NCBI GenBank assembly: GCA_001630475.1 | Contig: KV419394.1 | Location: 558,001 to 622,000, forward strand | Length of the DNA: 64,000 nucleotides | Direction of reading: 5' to 3' | Origin: Sistotremastrum niveocremeum HHB9708 | Taxonomy: Eukaryota; Basidiomycota; Agaricomycetes; Sistotremastrales; Sistotremastraceae | In this document: positions 11,227 through 23,036 of the stretch, piece after piece | Layout of the letters: every line of letters begins with the position of its first letter | How positions within the stretch are numbered: the first letter of the stretch is position 1 | Position numbers and translations under genes: made by a program | The notes under the pieces: model-generated | What the model was told of the DNA's origin: nothing | Databases searched by the model: none | The model's input: the letters and a program-made list of their open reading frames with translations, nothing else

Positions 11227-14200
11227 TTAAGGATCTTGTCCCAACCACGACATGGGTTCGTTATACGAATACCACGGTTTACCCCAGAACCTGCACGACA
11301 TCGACTTAGGAACATATTCAGACATGCAGCAAGAGTGAAACGAACCCTGCAGCAGCCACTCGGCCAAGCCTATCATCCACAATTAACCATTCCGGCCCAG
11401 GAATGCCTGTACGGAATGGGAACAGTAGAAGCGCGCCCTCTAGCCCCTTCACGTCTATACCCCACAAGAAGAGCACGCGATCCGCTTCGCTGCCCCAGCG
11501 AGGTCCTAGTAGCAAAGCACCTGCAGAAAATGATTGGTGTACTGCAATTGCAGGTATCAGAAAGCGAGGCCGACCTGTCCCGTTGCGAGTGAAAGAAACC
11601 CCGTGAACCTTGATGCTTGTCGCAGAAATGGCCACGTTTGGTTCCTTCCCTTGAGCATGCTCGAGTTGTTTTTGGCAGAACGGTCCCAACAGCGCGATAG
11701 ATATACAAATTAAATTGCCGCTTCCGAGTCTTCCTGTAGCCTCGCCGTGTACAGCCTCGGAATCGGACACTAATTCGGAGTCGATCTTCAAATAGACCGC
11801 CAATGAATGAGCAAGGCGGAGTGCTGCAGACAAGGCTCGCGGGCTGTCATCGGCGTACACCAGAAAGATCACTTGGTCCGTTTCTAATATCTGAGCAATT
11901 CGGCCTGCGGCACGATACGGTTCCGTCAATGCTGCTTGTTCGAGCACCTGTTCTTAAAATCAAGAAAATTGTATATCTGATTTGATAGCAACTGACTGGA
12001 CAAAACCCATGCAGGCATCTGCCGAACTGTATTCTTTCGTGACTTCCTATAAAATGATCGAGGTCTGCATCCAAGAGCTTTCCGTTGATTTGAAGACTGG
12101 AAACGTTCGACAAAAAAGCTATGGGGATGGAGAATCGTTCCACATTGGAGGTAGATATGAGGAGGCTGCCAGAGACCAGGGTGACCGATAATTGGGCCAA
12201 TCTGAGAGAACGAATAAGGGCACGGAGATAACACATCTCAACCGTATATGTTACCTGCCATGAACAAGAGTTCCTTCTATGCGACACCCGTGCAAGGAGA
12301 TGTTTTCGCTAGTAGAGATAGTTGTCAGAGTAAAAGATTCTGATGGAGGTTTCGTGAGGTCCGGGGATAATACGGACTCCAGGAAATCTCGAACACGATC
12401 TGAATCAAAGACGGAGGAATACCAGTGTGGCATTCCTGGCTGTTCATAGAAACTGAAGAATGTATTGAGATGTGTATTTTACGTGGGACATGTGGCTTAC
12501 GATATTGGTGCGTCCGCACACCAACTCTCTACAACGCCAAGCATTGCTCTGGAGTGCCAGGTAGGGACATTGGTATCGGCACCTCTGAGAAGACATGATC
12601 AGATGAGAACGTATACATATCAGACAACCTACCCATGTATCGCTAGTATTTTCATGTCGGCCACATTGGATAAATAGAGGTCATTGTCATCATATGTGGA
12701 AGATGAATCCAGGATCCCTCGAAGAGACGGGTCAATGAAATGATGGATGCTGAGACACAAATTCAGTCATGCGTTGGACTTCGAACGACTGTGACTTACA
12801 CCGAATGCATTGTGGGAATATACAACTGAGCCTTGATATAGCCCGCCGCAGGTATAGCTACAGCAAAAGCACGTCAATACACGCTTACCAATACATGCGG
12901 CACTGACCGGCAAGGACTCTATCCGGATTATGAGTTATAGCATACCAAGTTCCCTGGCCGCCGTTTGAGTGACCAGCTACTACTGCTCGGCTGTCCTTGG
13001 GAATGGTCCATTTCTTCCATTCAACGCGGGAGCTGAGTATGTCTATCAGCGAGTCCAGAGCATGCCATACTTCTGTAGAACTGGGGCCACGCCAGTCGAA
13101 GCCCTAAGACCATGTAGAATGTTTCACTCAAATAGGAAATTCATGCATACCCATGGACCACGCCCAGTTGGCATTATGATCCAGCTATATGACTGCCTTG
13201 GTAACGCTCTGCCCCAAGTCAGATCCTGAATAATGTCAACACCTGCTCCATCTATATTATGTGGTCAGATTCGGATGTTACAGAAGAATATACGGTTGCC
13301 CACGTAAAAACAGAATCGGTGGCGAGGCGCTGGTCACCCGTGGGGGTATCGCAAGATACGGGAGGGGAACGTTATCAAAATGGGTAGCAATGAGCGGAAA
13401 ATTTACATCATCTCCAGTAATAGTTTGATGCCGCAGATCGAGTGTAATATCAAGGTAGATTGTATCATCGACATCGCTCGCAAGCGCAACGAACTCCAAT
13501 CTGAACTGCAAACGACTTGCTTTCAAGGGGCGGCTTTGAAAGATTTTGAAGTTGAGTATCCTCGTTTGTGATGGCGCTATGTGTGTGTCTCTGGTCAAGC
13601 ATAGCCTAAGCCCCTTTAAGATTTCAGCGCGATCTCGCTGCCCTGTAATCGTGACTCACTTCTAGAGGCTGCAGAGAACTACTCCGTAACACCCACCATC
13701 CTTCTGTAGACCGGATTCCGATGCCAATCGAACTTCCAAAGAAATAGTGATCCACAATGTCAGGGACGACGTCTTGGGAGATATCGCGAACTACGTTTGC
13801 CGGCGCATGTTCTAGAACAAGCTTGAAATTCAACGCCAGAGTTGGCACCGCATCGCACGTAGTCGCAGGATCCCCAAAAAGCCTTATCTAATATGAAGCA
13901 GACGGATCAGAATGCATCTATTTCCTGACGCGATTCGGACTTCACCTCGTAGTCACCACTAATAAAGACATCAAAGACCGAGGTTTCGTTCCATGGTAAG
14001 GCAGAGAAGCGGATAGTGTTGGAAGGTACCATCTCCGTCGCATATATGTTGCCTGAATGCCATTCGGGAACCCCTTCGTGCTCAAAACCGTCTGAATTGG
14101 AGGGCAAGATAGCGAAATAGGACCCCTGAGACAGATCAACTTTAAGGTTGGGGGCTGAGACACGCAGTCCACCAGTCGGGGGAGATAAGGATAATCGAGC

Positions 14201-14742
14201 CCGCAAGACTGAATGATGTTGAAACGCAGCCCATCCCTCAGTAGCACGAAGCGTCTCCCACCTGCATTACAATTATATTGTTGAAACTATGGGAGTCAAG
14301 ACAGATTCTCACCGAATGTCTTCATATCTGATGTTGATATCGCCATTTTCTTCTATAATGGCCTTTGACCACGCTACCCTCCCTCCATCGGCATAAGCAG
14401 AGGGATATGTTCTATTCGAATCGTGAATGTAAGGAGCATAAACTGGGAACCCTAGTCAAGCCACTAGTCTCTGGGAGGAGGACCAGACCACATACGATTC
14501 AGGGGATATCCAGGACCAATGATATGTTGCTCTCGAGCGGCTATAGGGAACGGGCCCAATACCTAGTGGCATTGGAGTTCATAAGCAGTTGTACGCGGCG
14601 CGGAGAGGCGCACATCTAGAACCGGATCGAGCGTCGCTGACCAGCCATACCGAGTCTCTCCCAAGACGATTTGATTGCCAGATGCATCCGAGCCATGGAG
14701 GTGTCTCAAGAAAGCGAGTAAGAATCCAATCGCTACTCTCAT
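11227..14742 (-). CDS. Secreted S9-like (prolyl oligopeptidase-type) alpha/beta hydrolase
   Basis: Many short exons build a protein of roughly 900 residues. The ATG at 14742 gives the signal peptide MRVAIGFLLAFLRHLHGSDA, followed after a 51-nt intron by VLGPFPIAAREQHIIGP. The catalytic part has AVVAGHSNGGQGTWYAI (about 12935-12985) with the nucleophile Ser, GADTNVPTWHSR (about 12555-12590) with a candidate acid, and MPHWYSSVFDSD (about 12400-12435) with a candidate base His. The last intron joins AAAGFWGKPWYSYNEPM to the stop at 11227. This layout resembles large fungal secreted peptidase S9-type proteins of unknown substrate. Ser, Asp and His are in the expected order, so it is probably active. 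Start codon is only 47 bp from that of TMA7. Confidence 0.85.
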
Positions 14743-14789
14743 TCGGGATCAACTCCGGATAATGCCGTCAAGCTTGCATTTAGATCGCA
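14743..14789. promoter_or_regulatory. 47-bp head-to-head interval, S9-like hydrolase / TMA7
   Basis: Just 47 bp lie between the two divergent ATGs. Neither gene can have a private promoter here unless transcription of each starts inside the other gene. No TATA-like or known factor site is visible. Confidence 0.5.
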
Positions 14790-15195
14790 ATGGCCTCCAG
14801 ACAAGGTGGAAAGCTGAAGCCTCTCAAGGCACGAGTGATATATCCAGATTGCACATACTCTTACACGATCTCTGTCCAGGCTCCTAAAAAGGATAAGAAA
14901 GACGAAGATGAGGAGGACAAGGCTTTCAAGGCCAGGCAGAAGGCAGAAGCTGCTGCCCTCAAGGAGGCTCAAGCTAAGGGCACGTTCCCAAAATCGATTG
15001 CAGCATGAATTTGGCTGATCTATTTCACCCAGCGGCCAAGGGTATGTTCATTGTCCCGTCTCCTTGAAGATCGTTAATGATGGTCTCCGGTCGAACGACA
15101 GGTGGTCCACCAGGAGGAGGTATCAAGAAGTAAGTTTTAATCGATGTATACTTTCTATTATTGCTGACGTTTGCGATAGATCCGGGAAGAAGTAA
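14790..15195 (+). CDS. TMA7: Translation machinery-associated protein TMA7
   Basis: Small ribosome-associated protein. Exons: 14790-14828 (MASRQGGKLKPLK), 14880-14979 (APKKDKKDEDEEDKAFKARQ... EAQAK), a 9-nt exon 15033-15041, 15102-15129 (GGPPGGGIK) and 15180-15195 (KSGKK stop). The result, about 65 residues, matches the family from start to the invariant GGxxGGGIKKSGKK tail. The first intron may begin GC at 14829, giving exactly LKAPKK, or GT at 14835, adding A-R. The second intron must begin GC at 14980, because the only nearby GT (in GCACGTTCC) puts the tail out of frame. Adjacent frames have stops. Confidence 0.88.
15033..15041 (+). other. TMA7: Probable 9-nt microexon of TMA7
   Basis: CGGCCAAGG lies between AG at 15031-15032 and a GTATGT donor at 15042. 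Including it inserts Ala-Ala-Lys before the GGPPGGG tail and splits a 122-nt gap into introns of 53 and 60 nt, typical sizes here. Skipping it is also frame-neutral, so RNA evidence is needed to choose. Confidence 0.6.
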
Positions 15196-15799
15196 AGCGT
15201 GGCATAGAATGCACCTCCTTCGAGTACCGTCGACTGTATACCTTGACCGCACACGCTATTCCTTGCTTTGAGCTGAATGTATCACACAATTTCTCCGCCC
15301 CTTTCCCGTGTGGATTCGGACGCAGACTTCGAATTCGGCGACTCGCTGTTTCTCAGTACAAAGCCTGGAGACTCTCCCAATGGTGATTCCGGCCCTACAT
15401 TACGGCGTGCGTCTTCATTCATCAATGATGGATCATCAAGTCTCCTTCTAGAGTTCCTCGGTGCTCAGGACATCTCTCCTTTCAAAGAATTCCATGTTTC
15501 GCTTCCAACTGGTGAAAACACGAGCAGACCTCGTGTTGGTCAGGGTTCTCTAAAAGACGTGCGGATGCAGAAATTTCAACCACGACAATTAGGAGTACAA
15601 TAGAAATGCCCCGGTTTGGAATAGACCTCACGTCGGTTTTATCCAGCCTCGGGACCAGCTCATCGCACTTTCACTGCTCGCAGAGTGTGACGAAAATGTT
15701 GTGACGGGCCGTGACGAAGTTCACGCGACTAACGTTTCGTTCTCCTTCCGCTGTCCAAGCATAGACTGTTCTACATATCTCGTCCTATCAAGTCTAGTC
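15196..15799. other. Intergenic, TMA7 3' side / striatin 5' side
   Basis: A 108-codon plus frame (15277-15603) has no recognisable domain. I see no other structure, so this is read as the TMA7 trailer plus the striatin promoter. Confidence 0.4.
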
Positions 15800-18576
15800 A
15801 TGAATCATGCCCAGGCTGGGCAGCAGCAGCAACAATCCATGCAACAAAGTCTCTCCAATCAGGGTCAGCAGCAGCAGCAGCCTCAGGGCCAAAATCAAAT
15901 CCCTCCACCTCCACCACCTCCAAACGGCCAGGACCTGAACTTATCAGCTGTTCTGCACTTTCTGCAAACGGAATGGAGACGCTATGAGCGCGACAGAAAT
16001 GAATGGGAGATTGAGCGAGCTGAAATGAGGGTTCGCATAGTTCGTGCCATGTGTTCCCCACAAAGTCCTAAATTCTGTCACAGGCTCGAATCGCTTTATT
16101 GGAGGGTGAACGCCGTTCCTTCGAGAACGTGAAGCTTGATATTATGCGTCGAATAAAAATGTTGGAATATGCTCTTCGGATGGAGAGGTATGTGGCATTC
16201 ATCACTCCGCTCTTGAATGGTTTCGCTAACGAGTTCATTGTGCAATAAAGATCCAAACAACTCAACCAAACCTCAGGTGCAGCCTCTACAAAAGGCTCGC
16301 AACCCACTTCTCAAGGAGACAGACCGCTCCAGAAGGATGATGCTCAGTCGCACAAGGGTGGCAGCATTGGATCTTCGTCTCCTAGAAGCGATGGTATTTA
16401 CCCTCCTTCTGGCCCTATTCGATTGATAACCGCTGTTCAGACTCCCCATTACCCGACCAACGACTATCGATATCCTCATTGCCAAATGTCCCTAATGGAG
16501 TCCCATTTTCCGGGTTGTCTTCGAAAACGGGGGCCGCCCCCAATAACTGGGCATTGCAAGCGAATGGACTTGGTCCTGTCCCCTCTGCTGCTAACCTTGG
16601 AAAAGCTCCCCCTGGTCGTGATCCCAAAAGTCGAGCGCGTAGTCGGGACTATTTGAAGCAGTACGTTGGATACGGGTTTTGTATGGACACCGGCTCACTC
16701 CATCAACTAGATGTTTGCAGGAGGTCACTTATCTCACGTCTCCTCAAGCCCTCAATCCCCTTCCAAATCGACCGCTACTTAATAATTCTTCAATACCCTT
16801 GTCTCTACCTAATGTTCCATCCCTGGATGCTTCGGCGTATAATGGCAGGCCTAGAAAGTTTGTACCAGAACCCGACAAAGACGCCTCGTCGCTCAATGGG
16901 GGTATCTCCTTATTACCTTCATCTAATGCACCTACCTCTCAACCTCCTCTTCCTACTACCCTACTCGATCGTGAAAGAGACCTGCGCGACAAGGCCAATG
17001 TGTCCTTCCCTGCCCAAGGCCAACCAGGCCCCGAACGATCTGCTCAGCAAGAGACGACCACGCAGAATCAACAAAATCCCACTCCGCTTGCACCACCCCA
17101 ACATCCTGCTTTGCGAGACCGAGACCCAGAGATCGACGAACCACGGCGCCTCAATAGCGTTTTCCGGTCAGACGACCATTCCGAATGGAAGGATCGACTT
17201 AATTATGGCACCGAACGTTTCCCTACCATGGATAATCTACCTTCATCCGGTGGGCTAGATGACACCATGGACCTTTACCCGAGAGACGAAGACGAAGAGT
17301 TAAAAGATGAGGACCACGTCCTGGATGATGAGAGCTCCTCCGAGGCCGAAAGTGATAGTGGCAAGGTCTGGAAAGTGAGAAGAACGATGAAAAGGTAAGC
17401 CTTGACTTTTCTTGAAAGGCACGAACTGTCCTCATTGTTTTGCGTCTCTGTAGCCACCTCGATGCAGTTCGAGCGTTGTCATTCCATCCTCAAGAATTGT
17501 GCTTGGCAACAGGAGGAGACGACTACACGGTCAAAATCTGGCGAATGGAACCCTCAGATCTTACGTCTTTATCGAACAAGCAGGCTGCGGAAATAGAGCC
17601 TCAGTTGACTTTGAGAGGTCACGTGGCTCCTATCACCTGTCTGGTGCATGCTCCTTCAAAAAATCTACTTTATTCGGCTTCCATTGACTCTACTATCCGC
17701 ATCTGGGCATTGCCAGAGAAGAGTTTGCCGGCCTACTCAGCTTATGACGCTTCACGATCTTTGGGAGAGCTCGTTGGCCATACGGATGCCGTATGGGATC
17801 TCGCGCTCATTCGAGATGAGTCACTGTTAATCAGTTGTGGGGCGGAAGGAGCTGTCAAAGTTTGGGATCTTTCGTCTCCGCCATTTGAGTCTCTCAGAAC
17901 TAGTTGGGGTTATTATGGTCGGAAGGAAGATGGCGACGGGGATTATCCAGCAGATAAACAAGTTGGAGCCACTTGTTTGGAACCCATAAAGACGGATCTT
18001 AGGAAGATCGCCGTTGCCTACCAGGACGCGACTGTCAAAATATTTGATGTAGATCTTGGGAAGGAGCTGAGCGTATTCCATACCGATGTTGAAGCCGGTA
18101 CGTATCCCGCCCTGAAGTCACAGTCCTTGAGGTGAATCTATTTTCCTGATAGATCAAGCTCCTATGGGGCCAGTCAACAAACTCGCGTCGCACCCTACGA
18201 TGCCCTTAATTGTGACTGCGCATGAAGATAAACACATCCGGATTTTCGATATTTTCACTGGTCAGTCTTGTTCAACGTCTTGTTCCCATTTGATGGACGC
18301 AGCCCTATAGGTCAATGTACCCATTCCATGTTGGCCCATCTGGATGCCGTCACCTGTCTCTCAATTGACGCGGCAGGGTTCACTCTTGTATCCGGCGCAC
18401 ACGATTGTTCCATACGTTTCTGGGACATTCTCAATACAAGAGCATGTATTCAAGAGTCAACTACGCATAGGCAGAAAGCTAACGAAGGGGTGCTCGATGT
18501 GGAATTCCACCCGACATTACCATTCCTGGCAAGCGCCGGTGCCGACGGGACCGTCAGGCTATATGCATCTTCGTAG
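15800..18576 (+). CDS. Striatin, PP2A regulatory subunit of STRIPAK
   Basis: Scaffold subunit of the striatin-interacting phosphatase and kinase complex (homologues PRO11 in Sordaria, HAM-3 in Neurospora), needed for hyphal fusion and sexual development in other fungi. The ATG at 15800 starts [13 protein letters not shown], a poly-Gln and poly-Pro leader. Next comes the conserved coiled-coil/caveolin-binding block [20 protein letters not shown] through [14 protein letters not shown], then a Ser/Pro-rich linker. The C-terminal WD40 propeller (17450-18576) has repeats such as [49 protein letters not shown] and a last repeat ending [16 protein letters not shown]. Estimated near 780 residues, complete. 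The stop lies 349 bp from that of the convergent phosphodiesterase gene. Confidence 0.95.
15821..15889 (+). repeat. CAG/CAA tract coding poly-glutamine in striatin
   Basis: Two runs of CAG with interspersed CAA and CAT code Gln-rich stretches at residues about 8-35, followed by a short poly-Pro run. Such tracts vary in length between strains. Confidence 0.8.
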
Positions 18577-18925
18577 CCGATTTGTTATTTCCTGCACTTT
18601 TTTGCATCCCCTCGTTTGTCAATACCACCATTTTCTGCGGCTCCTTCAGTGCTAATCTCTCTGTACTATTTATCCTGTTAGAAATTAGGATTAAAAGTAT
18701 GATTTTGCCATGGCTTCATGACCAGACGATATTTATACAACGAGATCAAAACATAAATTTATCGGCTATTGAGAATGATCTGTAGGGGCTCTGTAACGGA
18801 AGCCCTGTTGCTAAGTGTGTCACAATTATCGATACATGATGTGTGGATACAGTAGATGACCCGAAGTAGCAAGATACGGTACATAGACACTGACATGTCC
18901 AAAACATTTAGATTGCGTGAACCCA
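18577..18925. other. Shared 3' region of two convergent genes
   Basis: 349 bp between the stops of striatin and the phosphodiesterase. AT-rich, with no coding signal seen. Confidence 0.5.
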
Positions 18926-20221
18926 TTATATTACTGCGAAACCCGTCAGACTCTATGTGGATCAGGAATTGAAGACTTACATATACGCATGCCCTGCTCA
19001 GCAGCCATGACTCGCACTCCAAGGTTAAATTCCTCTAAGAGACAGTTGATTTGTGCAACAATGAATTGTGCGATAGGTCGAGGATCATCCATCTCTTCCA
19101 TAGGCTCTTTACAATGTATGACGTAAACACAAACGCCCTCGAGTGAGTCCTCGCATGCTACACTGTCGGGTGCGAGAGAACGACGCCTTTTCTGTGGCGG
19201 TTGAGAATTTGAACGAGGTTCAGTTGATTGAGCTGAATGCGCGATTGCTTTGAGCTCCGAGACTTCCTGAGCGAGACTTCTCAGTTCATCTACAAAATGG
19301 ATGGGGGAGAGGTGTCCGAAGAGCAGATCGTCGCTTCTGCCTATAGGGTATGAACATTCGAGAAAGATAGTGTTCAGTTGTTTGGCCACTATCAGGGGAG
19401 CCGCCGCTCGGAATACCGCCTTCGTAGTGGCCTTCTGGGAATGGCTGTCGGGTTCAACATCTCCAAAGAATAAGAATTCCCGCTTTGTCACGTTATGTCG
19501 GACAAAGAAAGCCAAGGATTGATATGGTTGCAAAGAAACTGTTGTTCCATGACTGAGAGGCATTGCGCGAACAGAAATATTAGTGGTAATCTTGTGGTAG
19601 CGTTCTCCAACTTCAATACTGTACAGTCGTTAGCAGAGCACTCTTTAGGTACAGGACCTGGGCTCACGACGATAATAAATAATTAAACGGAGGGTCGTGA
19701 GGGTTCCATGTAGCCAGTTTGGGCCAGACTTTGTCCTGGAAGACAGATTCTATGAATTCCAGGACTTCTTGGGACGAGATGACCTTCTTTCGAGGCCCCT
19801 TATAAGATCCTGCTGAGAGCACTAAGCTCCCCACGTGATCCAGATGGGCATGGGTTATCAGAAAGGAACTGAAGACGATAATTAGTGAAGAGGTCTGGAA
19901 TCAATGCCAATTATTACGATACGCACTGAACACGGTCAAAAACATTAGCTGCTCCTACGGACGACTTGGACGCCCTCCCGAGATCGCCAAGTAGATCTGG
20001 ATTGTCTTTCAGAAGTACAGACAAAGCACCCAGGCCGGAACCGGCTTCTAGAGCGATGATGCCTTTGTCCCAGTCGCTGTCGTATTCCTTGAAAAGATAA
20101 CTAGATGACAGCTCAGATCATGCGATCGGACACAACGAGCGCGTGGCAAGGCGCACCATGATAGATTGGTCTCGAGCGGGCCCCCACCTGAGCCGACGAC
20201 GACGAGCTCGAACGACGACAT
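18926..20221 (-). CDS. PDE1: Class II (low-affinity) cAMP phosphodiesterase
   Basis: Hydrolyses cAMP to AMP and so damps PKA signalling. The ATG at 20221 gives MSSFELVVVGSGGGPLETN, then a 56-nt intron, then CYLFKEYDSDWDKGIIALEA and SGLGALSVLLKDN. The metal-binding signature FLITHAHLDHVGS (about 19835-19865) is the class II PDE/metallo-beta-lactamase motif. Later blocks include LAFFVRHNVTKREFLFFGD and NTIFLECSYPIGRSDDLLFGH. A final intron in the last codons (donor GTAAGT near 18980) leaves the short end EQGMRILI. Around 340 residues, complete, with all metal ligands I can identify. It diverges from an MFS transporter. Confidence 0.92.
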
Positions 20222-20595
20222 GTCTGATAGGATAGGGAGTGTCAGAAAGGGAGAGGCATATGAGGAATTTTATAGCCAAGCGTACAACGGGTTCCGGGGC
20301 TTGTTCCAAAGCCTGGATGCGCTGTTCGTGCGCAGAAAAGCCAAATGCGTCGTCAATGTACAAACTCGATTATCTTATCAGTGAACAAGGGCGCTCGAGT
20401 CAGAGAAAGTCTTTGGACTGCCTATTTCTCTGAACAAGGCAGTTTGTTCGGCAAGCAATAGGGCTAAAGAACAAGCTAACAAGCTAATACCACCGACACT
20501 CGCAACTGGAAGCCGCGACTCGGACGACTCGAAGTTCCCGACCGCCATCGTGCTTTGCACACGCGATTCATAGTACAAGGCGTGCTCAGCTTTGC
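20222..20595. promoter_or_regulatory. Divergent promoter, PDE1 / MFS transporter
   Basis: 374 bp between start codons. Both genes probably initiate here. No clear factor site was identified. Confidence 0.45.
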
Positions 20596-22398
20596 ATGTC
20601 GTTCACCCAATATGGCTCTCTGGCTGTCGTTTGGTCTGTCCTGCCGTCCTTCCAGGTAAGGTTCAAGAGCTATTGACTCATTGCCAAGCCTCACGCGACT
20701 AAACCGCAACCTTCGTAGTATGGTTGGCACATCTCTGCATTGAACATGATCCACGACGTCATGACTTGTCATGATGAGTCTCAGAACGGAAAGCCAAACG
20801 GAACAGGACCTCTGCCGTCATGCATTCCAATGAACAATACGGTGTTCTCAGTGGTTACTGCGTCCTTCACCGTCGGCGGGCTAGTCGGTAGTCTGATGGC
20901 GGGCCATCTACTTTCTCAATACGGTCGCAAAGGAGCTTTGAAATTCAGCTCGGGACTCGTGGCATCTGGAGCTGCATTGATGACTGGCGCCACCTCAGTG
21001 ACGCTCTTGTTGATCGGCAGGTCAGCAACAGCACGCTTTGAAGGGACACTGAGATAACCTCTGCAACCGTAGAACTTTGTGTGGGGCTGGTGCGGGCCTT
21101 GGAATATGTGTAGTCCCCATATTCCTCTCAGAGATAGCCCCATTGCGGATTCGGGGAGGCATTGGTGAGTCAACATGCCATCTTTGCTTGAATCCTTCAC
21201 AGATGTTCGGTTCGAAGGCGTACTCAACCAGCTCGCAATATGTTTCGGCATTCTTATTACGCAAGCTCTGGGCATGTATTTGGCAGCTCCATCACGATGG
21301 CGACTTGTGCTCAGTGGATCGAGTTTATTGTCCATCGTTCATCTGGCTGTGGCCTCATGGATGGTCGAGTCACCGGTGTGGCTCAAAAGTCGCTCGCGTG
21401 AACCTGAAGCGAAGATTGCTATACAAAAGCTCTGGCGCATGTCTCATGCTGCGGAGATTTCTGATCCTCTCCTAGAACAAGGAGACGACGAACCAGATGC
21501 CGATGATCGAGAGTCACTCTCCAGCCTGACAGTCAGAGATTTAATTTCTTCCAAGGAATATCGTCAGATTTTGCTCGTTGCGGTATTTGCCATGATCATG
21601 CAGCAGATATCAGGTATGTGACTGTAGAAATGCACTGCTCCTTCCCTAACGAGCCTCGTAGGCATCAATGCTGTCCTTTATTACTCAAATCAAATTCTCG
21701 CTCGTGTGGTTCCCAATCCTGCTTATGTATCACTAGGCATCACTGTTGTCAACGTTGTTATGACATTCCCCGCTATCCATTTGATTGAAGTGAGCTTTTA
21801 TCGAGCTTGTGTTCCAGCGGGTGAAAAACAAATACTATCTCTAGAAATTAGGAAGAAGGAGATTGATGATCATATCTTCTCTTGGAGTTGTAGTCTCGCT
21901 TTTGCTTGTTGGCTTTGGCATTGACTTCGAGGTGATCTCGGTGGCTAGTCTGGCCATCATAATCTTTGTAGCGTGAGTGTTTTCTTCTCCTGCCGTACGA
22001 TGCCCCCTCAAAACTGATTTTATCAAGTTCTTTTGCCGTTGGGCTTGGTCCAACTCCGTATGTCATTATCACAGACATCTCGCCACCTCATGTGAGTGGC
22101 TCAAGTTTTGCCTAGTGAATCTCAATATTGATTAATATCATATCTTCAGGTTGTTGGTGCGATGTCGACTATTGCCCTTTCTCTCAACTGTAAGTAGACT
22201 TTCCTCGCATGCACGACGTGGATTCTGAGTTTATTAGGGATTGTCAATTTCTTCGTCGGAATCATTTTTTTACCCCTCCGAGATGCCTTGGCTGGGGAAG
22301 TCGGTGATGAAGTGGGACACAAAGGGGGCCGTGTATTCTATGTCTTTGCTGTGGCATTTTTCATCGCTTTCATGAGTTTTCTGCGTGTATATAAGTAA
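20596..22398 (+). CDS. MFS sugar-porter family transporter
   Basis: The ATG at 20596 starts MSFTQYGSLAVVWSVLPSFQ and splices to YGWHISALN. Sugar-porter hallmarks follow: GHLLSQYGRKGALK after TM2, LCGAGAGLGICVVPIFLSEI in TM4, APLRIRGGIGVLNQLAICFG in TM5, ESPVWL before the central loop, QQISGINAVLYYSNQILARV in TM7, EKIGRRRLM and PLRD near the end. About twelve membrane spans and roughly 470 residues, with stop after FLRVYK. It resembles the GLUT/Vps73-type fungal group more than high-affinity hexose transporters, so the substrate is uncertain. An hAT element begins 37 bp after the stop. Confidence 0.92.
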
Positions 22399-22427
22399 GA
22401 AAGATTGGATAGCGTTAGAGTTGCCTG

Positions 22428-22435
22428 TGCACGCC
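22428..22435. repeat. Left 8-bp target-site duplication of hAT element
   Basis: TGCACGCC directly abuts the left terminal repeat and is repeated exactly at 23029-23036. Confidence 0.88.
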
Positions 22436-23028
22436 TAGTGTTTGGTAGGGTCGGGTCATTTGGCCCTGACCCGACCCGACCCGACCCCGAACCACCAAAA
22501 CCCATGGCTGTCCCAACCCTGGGTTGCGGGTCAGGGTCAAAGGTTTGAGCAAACCCAGACCCAACCCAAGGTGACCCAGGCCAATATATAATATATTAAT
22601 TATTATAAATAATGATTTTTCGAATATAATGTGTCATTTTGAGGGCACATTGGTCCTCCCCAAGTGTGATGTGAGGATGGGTAAGGCAATATCAAGCTTG
22701 CTTAGCATATATACAAGCATCTGTCACACTTTCACTGTTACTCTTGTGATTTATGGGTACTATAATCTCAAAATTGAGAGATCTAGCGCAGTGTAGAGGT
22801 GTTATGTTGCAACGGAAGTCATTAATCAACAAAAGACATCATATTATGGTGTTTGGAAGTCATTTTCTATGCCTTAGAATATTTAAAATATTTTCTATCT
22901 CTGACCCAAGGTCATGACCCTGAACCAACCCAGACCCAACCCAGACCCAGCCACTCGGGTCCGGGTCAGAGCTCTGACGCGACCCTATTCTGGCCCAACC
23001 CAGCCCGACCCGACCCATCCAAACACTA
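22436..23028. mobile_element. Non-autonomous hAT transposon (MITE-like), 593 bp
   Basis: The ends are terminal inverted repeats: TAGTGTTTGG then TA then GGGTCGGGTC on the left, and the reverse complement of TAGTGTTTGG then AT then GGGTCGGGTC on the right, 20 of 22 positions matching. The flanks carry an exact 8-bp duplication, TGCACGCC. An 8-bp duplication and ends beginning TAGNG are hAT hallmarks. Both arms (about 130 bp each) are packed with GGGTC/GACCC pentamers, probable transposase-binding subterminal repeats. The core (about 22580-22880) is AT-rich and has no transposase coding; its longest frame is about 100 codons of arm sequence. It therefore depends on a transposase elsewhere. The perfect duplication suggests fairly recent insertion. 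It lies in the 846-bp gap between the transporter and NOT1. Confidence 0.88.
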
Positions 23029-23036
23029 TGCACGCC
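23029..23036. repeat. Right 8-bp target-site duplication of hAT element
   Basis: TGCACGCC, identical to the copy at 22428-22435, immediately after the right terminal repeat. Confidence 0.88.

Noticed and set aside
15277-15603. 108-codon plus-strand frame between TMA7 and striatin
   Set aside because: Not recognised and no supporting signals. It could be a small gene, but the evidence is too thin to list.
22440-23020. GGGTC/GACCC-rich stretch as a simple satellite or telomere-like repeat
   Set aside because: The repeats are irregular, confined to two inverted arms, and bounded by terminal repeats and an 8-bp duplication, which fits an hAT element.
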